DNA of 64,000 bases from Gemmatimonadota bacterium (lineage in GTDB: Bacteria > Gemmatimonadota > Gemmatimonadetes > Longimicrobiales > Gaopeijiaceae), in the NCBI GenBank assembly GCA_021295835.1, contig JAGWBP010000003.1, forward strand, positions 1,354-65,353. The letters are read 5' to 3'. This document shows, piece by piece, positions 36,809 to 44,756 of this stretch. Within the stretch, counting starts at the first letter, position 1; each line of letters starts with the position of its first letter. The translations under genes and the position numbers were made by a program. The notes under the pieces were generated by a model that did no database searches, had not been told where the DNA came from, and worked only from the letters and a program-made list of their open reading frames with translations.

Positions 36809-37897
36809 CTATGGCTGCTCGATGATCCGGCGTAGCTGCACCGTTTCAACTCCGAGTTCGTCCAGCGTGAGCACCGCCACGATATCCCCGTCCACGGCCA
36901 GCACCCATAGCCTCTCCGACGCAGTCACCTGCCCGACAAGGTCGCCGTCCTGCGAGTACACGCTCCAGGCGCTGCCCCCACCCGGGACCAGGCCACCGTA
37001 GTGCGGCACCCACAACGCGTCCCCGACCGCCCGGGTCCGCCCGTAGAAGGGATAATACCGGGGCAGGTCGTCACGATCGATGCCGTCCAGGTCGGGAAGG
37101 GAATCGCGGCCCGCGCGAGTGAGCCTAGTCGGCTCGGTCGGCACGTCCGGTGGAAGTTCGTGGACAGGCTTCCCCGCGATGTCGAACGCCGGGATCGACG
37201 AATCCTTGGTGTCGACGATGTGGTACTTGTCGCCCACGACGACGACAAAGGTCTCGCGCCGATAGGGGTAGATCCTCTTGCTCTCCGGTGAGTCGTAGTA
37301 CTCGTAGCCCAGGTACTTCCCGAGGGTGCCAATGAAGTTGCCGTCCGCGTCGTACCTCGCCAGCCTATGCTCGTCCCGCTGTATCTTCGGCCTGTCCGCC
37401 CAACCGAACACCGACCCGGAAACGAGCATGGAGCCGTCGGGGAAGATCCCCTCGACCTCCGCCACGTTGTAGCCCGCCCACGGCTGGACCCGCACTGTTC
37501 GTTCCACCTCGCCCGCGCTGTCTCGAATGGTGACCCGCCTGTGCCAAGAGTCGAAGGTGTAGAGCCTGTCGCCGACGGCCTGCAGGAGATCGAGGTTGCC
37601 GTAGTCTCCCGGACCCTCACCCTTCTGGCCGACCGCACGGATCAACTGGCCGGTCGTCCGGTCGTAGAAGCGCAGCGAGTGTGTGCTCTCCTCGGCAACG
37701 ATTAGGACATCACCCGTGAGTACGGCTCCGATCACCCTGTGAAGCGGCTCGCTCGGGTCGTCGCCGATGGTAAACAGGGGTATGTTGTCGATCCGCATGT
37801 TGCTTTGCTGTGGCGGCACGCTAGCAGCGCTCAGCGCATCGCCTAGGCAGCCGATCTGCAAGGCTAAGAGCAACCCACCGGGGGAGAGTCTCAGCAT
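36809..37897 (-). CDS. 6-bladed beta-propeller lipoprotein
   Basis: The 362 residues start MLRLSPGGLLLALQIGCLG, a signal peptide ending in the lipobox LQIGC. Propeller blades follow, with the family signature AVGQKGEGPGDYGNL near residue 93. It resembles the protein at the left end of the window in fold and signature, though not closely. It is expected at the outer or inner membrane facing the periplasm. The ATG at 37897 has AAGAGG upstream; the longer frame only adds 40 non-homologous residues. No partner gene is beside it. Confidence 0.82.
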   Translation of the reverse strand: MLRLSPGGLLLALQIGCLGDALSAASVPPQQSNMRIDNIPLFTIGDDPSEPLHRVIGAVLTGDVLIVAEESTHSLRFYDRTTGQLIRAVGQKGEGPGDYGNLDLLQAVGDRLYTFDSWHRRVTIRDSAGEVERTVRVQPWAGYNVAEVEGIFPDGSMLVSGSVFGWADRPKIQRDEHRLARYDADGNFIGTLGKYLGYEYYDSPESKRIYPYRRETFVVVVGDKYHIVDTKDSSIPAFDIAGKPVHELPPDVPTEPTRLTRAGRDSLPDLDGIDRDDLPRYYPFYGRTRAVGDALWVPHYGGLVPGGGSAWSVYSQDGDLVGQVTASERLWVLAVDGDIVAVLTLDELGVETVQLRRIIEQP

Positions 37898-38017
37898 GGT
37901 GACCTCTTGGGCAAAGACTACACCTTGTTGATGGGGCGGATTTGCACCGTGAGCGACAGCGGAATCATCGGGCAAACGTACGGGCGGAAGGTACACGCCC
38001 GCGAAGTGGTCCGCCAT

Positions 38018-38517
38018 CGACGAAGCCGGGGGTCGGGCTGTATTGGGTCAAGCTGACTCGGTTCGGCGACGGATGGTTCCTGATTCGCTCCGATGCCCTC
38101 GACGTGTCGCGCGCGGTGCGGAAGCTCCGCCAGATACCGGCGGGCGAGCAGTCGGAGCGATGTGGTCAACGTGGAGGACGGCCCCGAGGCCGCAACTTCC
38201 GGCAGACATAGCCATCGCGGCACCGGACTCGACGTGCGTGCGGAGGAGAGCTCGGCCACCGCACGGCTGATCTCGCTCTCGCTCCGCTCGGGGATCCCGA
38301 TTACGGCCGTGCGCGACCGAATCAGGTGGAGACCACGCGCAATCTGAGCGACCTGCTCTCGCAGCAGGCGAGAACCGAGCCGCCGTCGCGTCTTGCATTA
38401 TCGTGATCGATCCGGTATTCGTCATACGATCATCCCATCGATCATGTAAACGTCTTACGCACCCTTCCCGGGATTCGGCCCGGGCGGCAGCCCTTCACGG
38501 CCACTCGGAAGCCTCAA
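38018..38517. other. Gene-poor stretch; possible remnant of a TSCPD-type domain
   Basis: No intact gene. The plus strand at about 38210-38346 encodes SSATARLISLSLRSGIPITA followed by VRDRIRW. This looks like the end of the TSCPD domain found in B12-dependent ribonucleotide reductases and their regulators, but it is too short and interrupted to be functional. The part before 38518 has CGATCAT words at 38426-38450 that may be an operator of the toxin-antitoxin pair. Confidence 0.25.
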
Positions 38518-38724
38518 ATGACCGTCGTCACCCTTTCCGCCAAGTACCAGGTCGTCATCCCGCGCGACGTGCGGGCGACCCTTGGCCTGAAGCCGGGCCA
38601 GAAGCTGCGCGCCATCCCGTTCAAGGGGCGCGTCGAGCTCATCCCCCTCGAGCCCATAGAGACGGCACGGGGGTTCCTCCGGGGCATCGACACCCGGGTG
38701 CCCAGGGAAGGGGACCGCGTGTGA
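38518..38724 (+). CDS. AbrB/MazE-like antitoxin of a VapBC-type pair
   Basis: The 68 residues form a swapped-hairpin AbrB DNA-binding domain (VTLSAKYQVVIPRDVRATLG then LKPGQKLRAIPF) and a short tail that should wrap the toxin. As in other pairs, it likely represses its own operon and neutralises the PIN toxin. Its stop overlaps the GTG of the toxin gene by 4 bases, which makes the pairing secure. Confidence 0.9.
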   Translation: MTVVTLSAKYQVVIPRDVRATLGLKPGQKLRAIPFKGRVELIPLEPIETARGFLRGIDTRVPREGDRV

Positions 38725-39101
38725 ACGTGGTCGATTCGTCCGCATGGCTGGAGTACTTCGCCGACGGGCCGAACGCCGGCGAGTTCGCCGGCCCGATTGC
38801 CGATGCGCAGCGGCTTGTCGTCCCCGCCGTCACCCTCTTCGAGGTCTTCAGGCGCATCCGGTCGCAGCGCAGCGTGGGCGACGCCCTCTACGCGGTGGCC
38901 CAGATGCGCCACGGCCACGTCGTCGATCTGGACGCCAGCCTTGCAGTGGCGGCGGCCGAGCTCAGCGTGGAGACTCGGCTGCCCATGGCCGACAGCATGG
39001 TTCTGGCCACCGCCCGCATCCACGGAGCGACGCTGTGGACTCAGGATGGCGACTTCGCGGGTCTGGAGAGCGTCGAGTATCGGCGACCGGGTGGCGAGTG
39101 A
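38721..39101 (+). CDS. vapC: PIN-domain toxin (VapC-like ribonuclease)
   Basis: The 126-residue protein is a complete PIN domain. Acidic active-site residues are seen in VVDSSAWLEYF (first Asp), TLFEVFRR (Glu), MADSMVLATA (Asp) and WTQDGDF (Asp). It should cleave RNA, often tRNA or rRNA, in a magnesium-dependent manner when free of the antitoxin. The GTG at 38721 overlaps the antitoxin stop. The length is usual. A second, broken PIN gene lies 3.4 kb upstream. Confidence 0.9.
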   Translation: MNVVDSSAWLEYFADGPNAGEFAGPIADAQRLVVPAVTLFEVFRRIRSQRSVGDALYAVAQMRHGHVVDLDASLAVAAAELSVETRLPMADSMVLATARIHGATLWTQDGDFAGLESVEYRRPGGE

Positions 39102-39310
39102 GATCGTTCCTGCGAACATCCGCACTCAGGCAGGAACACCTTCCAAACACCTGACCCGAAGACCAGCCGTGCCGCCGACAGGCAGGCCCGGTACGGTCTG
39201 CGCCTCGCGCTGCGGCAGCACCTGCGGGCGCGCAGCCGCGGCGGGCCGACGCCAATCACCGCGCGCTCGGCGCGAACGCCGGGAACCGGCATCCTGGCCT
39301 AACCGGCGCG

Positions 39311-41014
39311 CTACCTCCTGGTGTGGATGTGGATCACGCCATGCGCCGCTTCACTGCCATAGAGCTTCTCGGCGACCTCGCCCTTTACGACCTCGATGCG
39401 GTCGATCCGGTCGGAGCCGACAATGTCGCGAATCACCTTCTCCACCCCGGCTTCGTCCACCCGCACGCCGTCGACGTAGACGACCGGCTTCGAGCCCGTG
39501 ACGAGGAGTTCCGTGGCCTTCACCTTCAGTTCGCGCAGGGATTGTGCCCGCAACTGTGCGGTCACGGCGAGCTCCTGGGCCTTCAGCCCGCGGGAGAGTT
39601 CCGTCGCCTTCAGCTCGCGCATCAGTTGTACCCGCGCCTGTCTCGTCGCGACAAGCCCCTCGGCCTTGAGCCCGGCTGCAGGTTCCTCCTGCGGTACGGT
39701 CACGACGAGTTCCTCGACCTGCAGCTCAGCCACGGGTTCCTCCTGCGGTACGGTCACTACAAGCTCCTCGACCTGCAGCTCGAGTTCAGGCTCCGCGCCC
39801 TTTGTGAAGACCTCAATCACGCCTCCCGCCGCCTCCTCGCCGTACAGCCTGGCCGCAGCCGGGCCTTTGAGCACCTCGACGCGCTCGATCTCGTCGGGCT
39901 CCGCGATGCTGCCTCCGAACCAATCGCTGGCCGACACCGGCAGATCCGTCTCGGCCCGGATGCGCACGCCGTCCACGAACAGCATCGGCTCGGGGCCAGA
40001 TCCGAACGCCGTGGCCCGCAGGAACACCTCGACCCTGTCCGACCGCTCCCCGTCCGCGCCCTGCGCGGCGTCGTCCGCCATCGCCTCCTCGAACGCCTCG
40101 CGCACCTCCGTCGGCACCGGGGTATCGCACGCCACCACGACCGCCCCCACCGCCACCGTCCCCAGGAGCGCCGCACGGCCCGCATTCAGCCTTCTTCGCT
40201 TCTCGCTCATCGTCTTCAGCCTCCGTTCGAGCAGACTTCTTGGTTGACCCATGGCCGGGGCGAATCCCCAGCGCCCACGGGAACGCGATCCCGCGCCCAG
40301 GAGGACGTCGCCGTAGTCGGCGACCCCGATTCCCGACGCCAGGACCCGTTGGTCGCAGTCCAGCTCCACGGCGGCGCGGAGCCGCCGGTACATCCACCAG
40401 ATCGCCGGGCTCCAAGGGAAGGCCGCCGCGACCAGACCGCCGTACAGGAGCGCCAGGTGGTCCCCGGCCCGGGCGTGCTCCAGCTCGTGCCGGATGACGG
40501 CGTCCCTGGCGCCCGGCTCCAGCTCCGTCACCCACGAGGGAATCACCACCCTCGGCCGCGCGACGCCGACCAGCGCCGGGCCGAATCGGCGTGAGACGTA
40601 GAGGTCGGCACCGAGCACCCGCCTGCGCTCCCAGCGGCGGCGCCCCCGTGCGACAACAACCAGCACTCCGGCGAGGACGACCAGCGCCGCCAGGGATCCT
40701 GCTCCCCACGCCAGCAGGGCGATCCTGCCGGCCGCCCTGTCCCTTGGTACGGGTACGGCGGGCACAGCGCGCCAGAGATCTCCGGCGACGGATCGGCCAG
40801 CGGGCTCAGACTCGGCGACGGCGGCCTCCTCGACCGGCGCGGCCGCCGGACTGCCCCACCCTCCGGCAACCGGAATCGCGACTCCGAGCGCCAGCGCCGC
40901 CAGCCACGCAATGCGGCGGGGCCGTCCCATCGCAGCCGCGAGCTGCTCCATAGCCAGCCCTCCCGCCGCGACAATCGCCCCGACCAGCACGGAGTACGCC
41001 ATCCACGCGATCAT
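39311..41014 (-). CDS. M56 (BlaR1-type) metallopeptidase fused to two TonB-plug-like domains
   Basis: The 567 residues open with membrane helices (about 1-28, 35-52 and 98-122). A gluzincin peptidase domain follows: zinc site HELEH at 176-180, third ligand probably E217 in AVELDCDQRVL. A helix near 283-296 ends at a Cys. The periplasmic part then has two plug-like modules, one at about 327-406 (MLFVDGVRI, IERVEVLKGPAAARLYGEEA) and one at about 508-567 (VVYVDGVRV, IDRIEVVKGEVAEKLYGSEA). Between them lie two copies of an 18-residue unit (LQVEELVVTVPQEEP). It overlaps the BlaI-type repressor gene by 4 bases. In BlaR1 systems a sensor activates the peptidase, which leads to repressor loss. Here the plug modules replace a penicillin sensor. 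Confidence 0.88.
   Translation of the reverse strand: MIAWMAYSVLVGAIVAAGGLAMEQLAAAMGRPRRIAWLAALALGVAIPVAGGWGSPAAAPVEEAAVAESEPAGRSVAGDLWRAVPAVPVPRDRAAGRIALLAWGAGSLAALVVLAGVLVVVARGRRRWERRRVLGADLYVSRRFGPALVGVARPRVVIPSWVTELEPGARDAVIRHELEHARAGDHLALLYGGLVAAAFPWSPAIWWMYRRLRAAVELDCDQRVLASGIGVADYGDVLLGAGSRSRGRWGFAPAMGQPRSLLERRLKTMSEKRRRLNAGRAALLGTVAVGAVVVACDTPVPTEVREAFEEAMADDAAQGADGERSDRVEVFLRATAFGSGPEPMLFVDGVRIRAETDLPVSASDWFGGSIAEPDEIERVEVLKGPAAARLYGEEAAGGVIEVFTKGAEPELELQVEELVVTVPQEEPVAELQVEELVVTVPQEEPAAGLKAEGLVATRQARVQLMRELKATELSRGLKAQELAVTAQLRAQSLRELKVKATELLVTGSKPVVYVDGVRVDEAGVEKVIRDIVGSDRIDRIEVVKGEVAEKLYGSEAAHGVIHIHTRR
39674..39781. repeat. Two 54-bp tandem repeats in the M56-plug gene
   Basis: Two in-frame copies of a 54-base unit encode the 18-residue segment LQVEELVVTVPQEEP plus three variable residues. 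The copies differ by a few bases. They lie in the linker between the two plug domains and could change in number by slippage. Confidence 0.7.
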
Positions 41015-41445
41015 TCGGCGTCCCTCCGACGCTTCGCCCGGTCCAGGATTGCGCGCATCCTCGCAATCTCCTCGGCGGTGAACTCGCGGTCCTCCACCAG
41101 GGTGGCCAGCAGGCGCTCGGCGGAGCCGTGGAAGATCTTGTTCACGATCCGCGAAAGCGCGCGCCCGCCAGCCCGCACCGACTCCACCAGGGGGTAGTAC
41201 CGGTAGGCGCGCCCCTCCCGCTCGTGGCCCACGGCACCCTTCTCCTCGAGGATCTGCAGCATCTTGAGGACGGTGGTGTAGCCGACCTCCTCGCCGAGCG
41301 CGCCGCGAACCTCCACCACCGTCCCCGACCCCTCGCGCCAGAGCACGCTCATGATATCGAGCTCGCGGTCGGTGAAGCCCTTTGGTCCGCCGGACTCTTC
41401 CGCACTGTAAACTTTGCTTTCCATTATGTCACTTCTGATAGACAT
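41011..41445 (-). CDS. BlaI/MecI/CopY-type transcriptional repressor
   Basis: The 144 residues contain the BlaI winged helix (FTDRELDIMSVLWREGSGTV then VRGALGEEVGYTTVLKML) and a C-terminal dimerisation helix pair. The family represses its own operon and is inactivated by the neighbouring M56 peptidase. Two ATG codons are possible, 41445 and 41424. Neither has a strong ribosome-binding site, and the shorter form still keeps the whole winged helix. The stop overlaps the peptidase start. A palindrome lies over the start region and may be its operator. Confidence 0.92.
   Translation of the reverse strand: MSIRSDIMESKVYSAEESGGPKGFTDRELDIMSVLWREGSGTVVEVRGALGEEVGYTTVLKMLQILEEKGAVGHEREGRAYRYYPLVESVRAGGRALSRIVNKIFHGSAERLLATLVEDREFTAEEIARMRAILDRAKRRRDAE
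41426..41445. promoter_or_regulatory. Candidate operator of the BlaI/M56 operon
   Basis: ATGTC-N10-GACAT forms a 5-bp perfect inverted repeat of 20 bp, in AT-rich sequence. It covers the first start codon of the repressor and lies just before the second one, the expected place for an autorepression site. The half sites do not match the TACA/TGTA type of staphylococcal BlaI, so this is inference from position and symmetry. Confidence 0.35.
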
Positions 41446-41491
41446 TTCGACAGGTCAAGGCTTCGCTCCAGTCGGGTCCACGGCCCAGGAA

Positions 41492-41547
41492 CCCGTGGTG
41501 GACAAAGCGTCGCACCTCTCGGTGCTCGCCAGGGTCATCCACGGACT
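41492..41547. repeat. Short copy of the dispersed small repeat
   Basis: The stretch from GTGGACAAAGCG to ATCCACGGACT carries both end words and the inner CTCTCGGTGCTCGC shared with the 2370-2539 element, but lacks most of its centre. It lies in the 286-bp gap between two divergent units and contains no gene. Confidence 0.5.
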
Positions 41548-41594
41548 CCTAGCGGCGGGCGTCACGCCCCGAGGTCCCGCTGGCAGTGTCCACT

Positions 41595-41612
41595 CCACGT
41601 TAAGGAACGTGG
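41595..41612. terminator. Hairpin downstream of the nuclease gene
   Basis: CCACGTT-AAGG-AACGTGG is a perfect 7-bp stem with a 4-base loop, 120 bp after the nuclease gene ends on the minus strand. There is no run of T after it on either strand, so it is only a possible terminator. Confidence 0.3.
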
Positions 41613-41731
41613 ATCCGAATGTCAACGACAATCTTCGTACGAAGCCCTTCGCTCGTCATCTCGGCCGGGCGCGTCGGTCCTGACATCCTCAGGGGTAAGG
41701 GTGACGACGGTGCGGGTGGGGTTGACGCCCC

Positions 41732-43249
41732 CTACGGGAACAGCCTCATCCTCTGTTCCAGCAGCGGACGGCTCAGGATCCCTGTCATGTTGAGAACCTC
41801 CAGATTGAATCGGCCTTTTGCGCCGCGCGACCACCATTCCTCCGCGACCCAGCCCAGGTCTTCGGCGGCGATCAGGGCGATGTTGGTGCCAGCGCACTGG
41901 GCCGCAAGCTGCCAGACCCTGTCCATCGCGGAGTCGTCAGGGACCGCGACGACGACCAGGAAGCAGGCTACTGGATCCCTCGAGTCGCGTATGTAGCGCT
42001 TGAACTGCCTGAAGTGGGAGGGTGGAAAGGTGTAGGCGACCTCCGTGCTCTTGTTGTCCCACATGAGAACGTCTCCGCTTCTCTTCCTGCGTCCGCCGAA
42101 CCGGATGCAGCCGTCGGGGTGCTCGGTGCCAGACATCTCCATCAGCTTCAGGCCCAGCCTTGACTCGAAGAGGAACCGGGTCGCCGCCTCGAACCCGTGC
42201 TCAATCTCAATATCCTTGCTGACGATCTGGTTCGCCAGCAGATTCTCGCGGTCCCGCCGGGCGAGCTCCGGCAGGTACTTGTAGTATCGCTCATCCGGCG
42301 ATGCCTCCTCGTCCACCTCCTTCGTGATCAGATTGGCGAAGTACCGGATGATCCGTTGGACTCGCTGCGCCTTGGTCCCGCTCACCGCGACCCCCGAGAG
42401 CGAGGAGCAAAGCTTGTAAAGGTCCCCGCTGGAGAGGACGTCCAGCAAGCGGCTGGGGCTCACGCCGGAGGACATCACCCGGCCCTTCAGCTCCGGCTTC
42501 GTGCCCGAGGTGGGGAGCTTCTTTGCGGCCAGAGCCTGCTTCAGCTGGCTGACCGTGAGGGTGTCGAGGAGCAGGCCCCAGGCATTCAGTCCAAGTTCCA
42601 GACCGAGCGCGTTCATCACGGAAGGCCTGATCTCCTCTGGAATCACGTAGGGCGAGCCGTCCGCCTTGTTGCAGTGGAAGACGATGCCCCCCCGCTGCAG
42701 CGCGTTGAGCATGTCGCGGCATTCACTCGGCGTATGGAGGACGTTTCCTCGCTGGGGGAAGTGGTCGAGCTGGGCGAGCACGATGCGAAAGACCGCTTCG
42801 GACAGTCCGAGGCTGTCTCGGAGAGTGCGGAGCAGGTTCAGCTCGCTGAATGTGATCATCCTGTCGCGCAGCGCAGCCCTGAGCACATCCTTCAGGATTT
42901 CGATGCGCTCAGGGTCCTGGTAGCGCAGGCTGTCCTCCTCTGCGGCGGCGTCGAGCACACCCTGCTCCAGGCCGGTCAGGCTCTCGACGGTTTCCTGCTC
43001 CGTGGCCGACCAGTCGGGGCGGTTCACGAACGCCTCCAGCATCAGTATCTGCCGGATCTGGTCCTTGAACGGACCGTCGAACTGCAGAACGGCGGCGATT
43101 CTCTTTCCGTCGGTCAGCTCCTCGACATTGCGCAGGATGATGTCCCGGGCCTGGTCCTCGTTGGGCTTCGGAAAATCCTTCGTGAAGCTGTCCACAATCC
43201 TCTGCAGCGGCAGCTTCGACATCTGCTTGATCGCGTCTGCAACCTTCAT
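41732..43249 (-). CDS. SAP-domain protein with FokI-like PD-(D/E)XK nuclease domain
   Basis: The 505 residues have a helical N-terminal half (1-220) that includes a TerB-like stretch (SELNLLRTLRDSLGLSEAVF, 135-154). Two SAP-like DNA-binding segments follow, 231-262 (LTVSQLKQALAAKKLP, KPELKGRVM) and about 270-304 (LSSGDLYKLCSSL, TKAQRVQRII). The C-terminal domain (about 345-495) has the order of the FokI cleavage domain: HPDG (Asp379), then WDNK (Asp398, Lys400), then RQFKRYIRD and the core strand ACFLVVVAV. No methyltransferase, helicase or partner lies beside it. The ATG at 43249 has GGAGCAGG upstream; the open frame continues to 43450. It is likely a DNA endonuclease, perhaps for defence or repair. 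The catalytic assignment is from motif spacing only. Confidence 0.7.
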   Translation of the reverse strand: MKVADAIKQMSKLPLQRIVDSFTKDFPKPNEDQARDIILRNVEELTDGKRIAAVLQFDGPFKDQIRQILMLEAFVNRPDWSATEQETVESLTGLEQGVLDAAAEEDSLRYQDPERIEILKDVLRAALRDRMITFSELNLLRTLRDSLGLSEAVFRIVLAQLDHFPQRGNVLHTPSECRDMLNALQRGGIVFHCNKADGSPYVIPEEIRPSVMNALGLELGLNAWGLLLDTLTVSQLKQALAAKKLPTSGTKPELKGRVMSSGVSPSRLLDVLSSGDLYKLCSSLSGVAVSGTKAQRVQRIIRYFANLITKEVDEEASPDERYYKYLPELARRDRENLLANQIVSKDIEIEHGFEAATRFLFESRLGLKLMEMSGTEHPDGCIRFGGRRKRSGDVLMWDNKSTEVAYTFPPSHFRQFKRYIRDSRDPVACFLVVVAVPDDSAMDRVWQLAAQCAGTNIALIAAEDLGWVAEEWWSRGAKGRFNLEVLNMTGILSRPLLEQRMRLFP

Positions 43250-43500
43250 GGCCTGCTCCGTGGTTTGGTTTCCGTTCGATCCGGCGGGTGACCGCTCCTG
43301 CCAGCGAATCGATCCGGCGCGCCCCGCACGGTGGTCGTAGCCAACCAAGTCAACGATACGCGCGCCCGCAGCCATGAGCCAGAGCGCAGTCCGCTCCTGG
43401 ACCAGCGCCGTCAACCCCGCGCGCGCCACCCTGAAGTTGACCCCGTTCACGTACAGGAAGAGATTGGTGCGCAGCCGCGCACCACGCGGCCCGACAGCCT
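43250..43500 (-). pseudogene. Possible remnant upstream of the nuclease gene
   Basis: The minus strand encodes a protein-like segment, including FLYVNGVNFRVARAGLTALV and RTALWLMAAGARIVDLVGYD, in the same open frame as the nuclease. It resembles the end of a cupin or JmjC-type protein, such as the ribosomal oxygenase C-terminus, more than a nuclease leader. It may be a truncated neighbour or a real N-terminal extension; I prefer a remnant. Confidence 0.25.
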
Positions 43501-43550
43501 TGCCGGGCGAACGGGTGCGCCAATCCAGCTCATCGCGCCCGGCCCCGCCA

Positions 43551-44558
43551 ATGTCCCCTAGCCCCCGCGTCCGCGTTGCCGCCGTCCAGCCCCGCGGCTA
43601 CCCCTTCGACCCCGCCGCCGCCGTCGACCACATCTGCGGGGCCACCGCCGAGGCCGCAGGCCAGGGAGTCGACCTGATCCTCTTCCCCGAAGCGTTCGTG
43701 GGGGGCTACCCGTGGGGTCTGGCCTTCGGCACGGCGGTGGGGGGGCGCACCCCGGCTGGGCGTCGCACCTTCGGCCGCTACCACGATGCGGCGATCCCCG
43801 TGCCCGGCCCCGAGACCGAGCGGATGGGACGCGCAGCGGCGGCAGCGAACGCATACCTGGCCGTCGGCGTGATCGAAAGGGGTGCCGCCCGCGCCCCCGG
43901 CACCCTCTACTGCACCCTCCTCTACTTCGCCCCCGACGGGACCCTGGCGGGCCTCCACCGCAAGCTGAAGCCCACCGCCGCCGAGCGCCTCATCTGGGGG
44001 GAGGGGGACGGAAGCACCTTGCCGGTGATCGAGACGCCCTTCGCGCGCGTTGGGGGACTGATTTGCTGGGAGAACTACATGCCGCTGGCGCGCATGGCGA
44101 TGTACGGCAAGGGCGTGGAGATATACCTCGCCCCGACCGCCGACGATCGCGACCGCTGGCAGTCCACCCTCCGGCACATCGCGCTCGAGGGCCGCTGCTT
44201 TGTGATTGGCTGCAACCAGATCGTCGCCAAGGAGCACTACCCGTCCGACATCGAGATTCTGGACGAGATGGATGGGTGGCCTGATCTCCTCTGCAGTGGA
44301 GGAACCTCGATCTACGGCCCGCTGGGCGAGACGGTCGCGGGACCACTCCTGGGCGAGGAGGGGATCCTGGTGGCGGATCTGGAGATGGGCGACATCGCGC
44401 GCGCCAAGTTCGACTTCGACGTCGTTGGCCACTACGCCCGCCCGGACGTCTTCGAGCTCAGGGTGAACGAGTGCCCGCTCGGCGTGCCGGCCTCGGATGT
44501 CGTGGGGGTTCGTCCACGGGCCGCCATGGTCACGGCTGATCCGATTTCGCTATATTAA
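43551..44558 (+). CDS. Nitrilase (carbon-nitrogen hydrolase)
   Basis: The 335-residue enzyme belongs to the nitrilase branch, which turns nitriles into carboxylic acids and ammonia through a Cys thioester. The catalytic triad is visible: Glu47 in ILFPEAFVGG, Lys138 in HRKLKPTAAERLIWG, and Cys172 in GLICWENYMPLAR. The WENY context and the GCNQ segment are typical of true nitrilases rather than amidases. The ATG at 43551 begins the conserved strand (RVRVAAVQP) after eight residues. The upstream open frame has no similarity. No clear ribosome-binding site is seen, so a leaderless transcript is possible. It stands alone before rpsA. Confidence 0.92.
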   Translation: MSPSPRVRVAAVQPRGYPFDPAAAVDHICGATAEAAGQGVDLILFPEAFVGGYPWGLAFGTAVGGRTPAGRRTFGRYHDAAIPVPGPETERMGRAAAAANAYLAVGVIERGAARAPGTLYCTLLYFAPDGTLAGLHRKLKPTAAERLIWGEGDGSTLPVIETPFARVGGLICWENYMPLARMAMYGKGVEIYLAPTADDRDRWQSTLRHIALEGRCFVIGCNQIVAKEHYPSDIEILDEMDGWPDLLCSGGTSIYGPLGETVAGPLLGEEGILVADLEMGDIARAKFDFDVVGHYARPDVFELRVNECPLGVPASDVVGVRPRAAMVTADPISLY

Positions 44559-44756
44559 AGAATTGCGCCACGGCTGGTGTGTCGGCCCACTAGGAGGGTC
44601 CGAACCGGTCGCGGCACTGTAGGCTACGAGGCGATCCCCGAACCGCGGCGGGTGCGGGTCGGGATCGCGGCACGCCCCTGCAACCCTAGCCCTCCCGTGT
44701 GTCGCATGGGGCTGGGACGACATCCGGAGAGCCAGGCATCGAACTGGCGACGAGAA

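Noticed and set aside
37942..38259. Short frames on both strands after the propeller gene
   Set aside because: Composition typical of random GC-rich sequence. Only a short TSCPD-like piece was worth noting.
39323..40594. Long open frame on the plus strand, opposite the M56-plug gene
   Set aside because: It is a shadow from GC-rich third positions; its translation is Arg/His/Leu-rich without domains, while the minus strand has clear motifs.
43374..43550. Longer N-terminus for the nitrilase
   Set aside because: The added residues show no nitrilase similarity and oppose the remnant on the other strand; ATG 43551 gives the family start.
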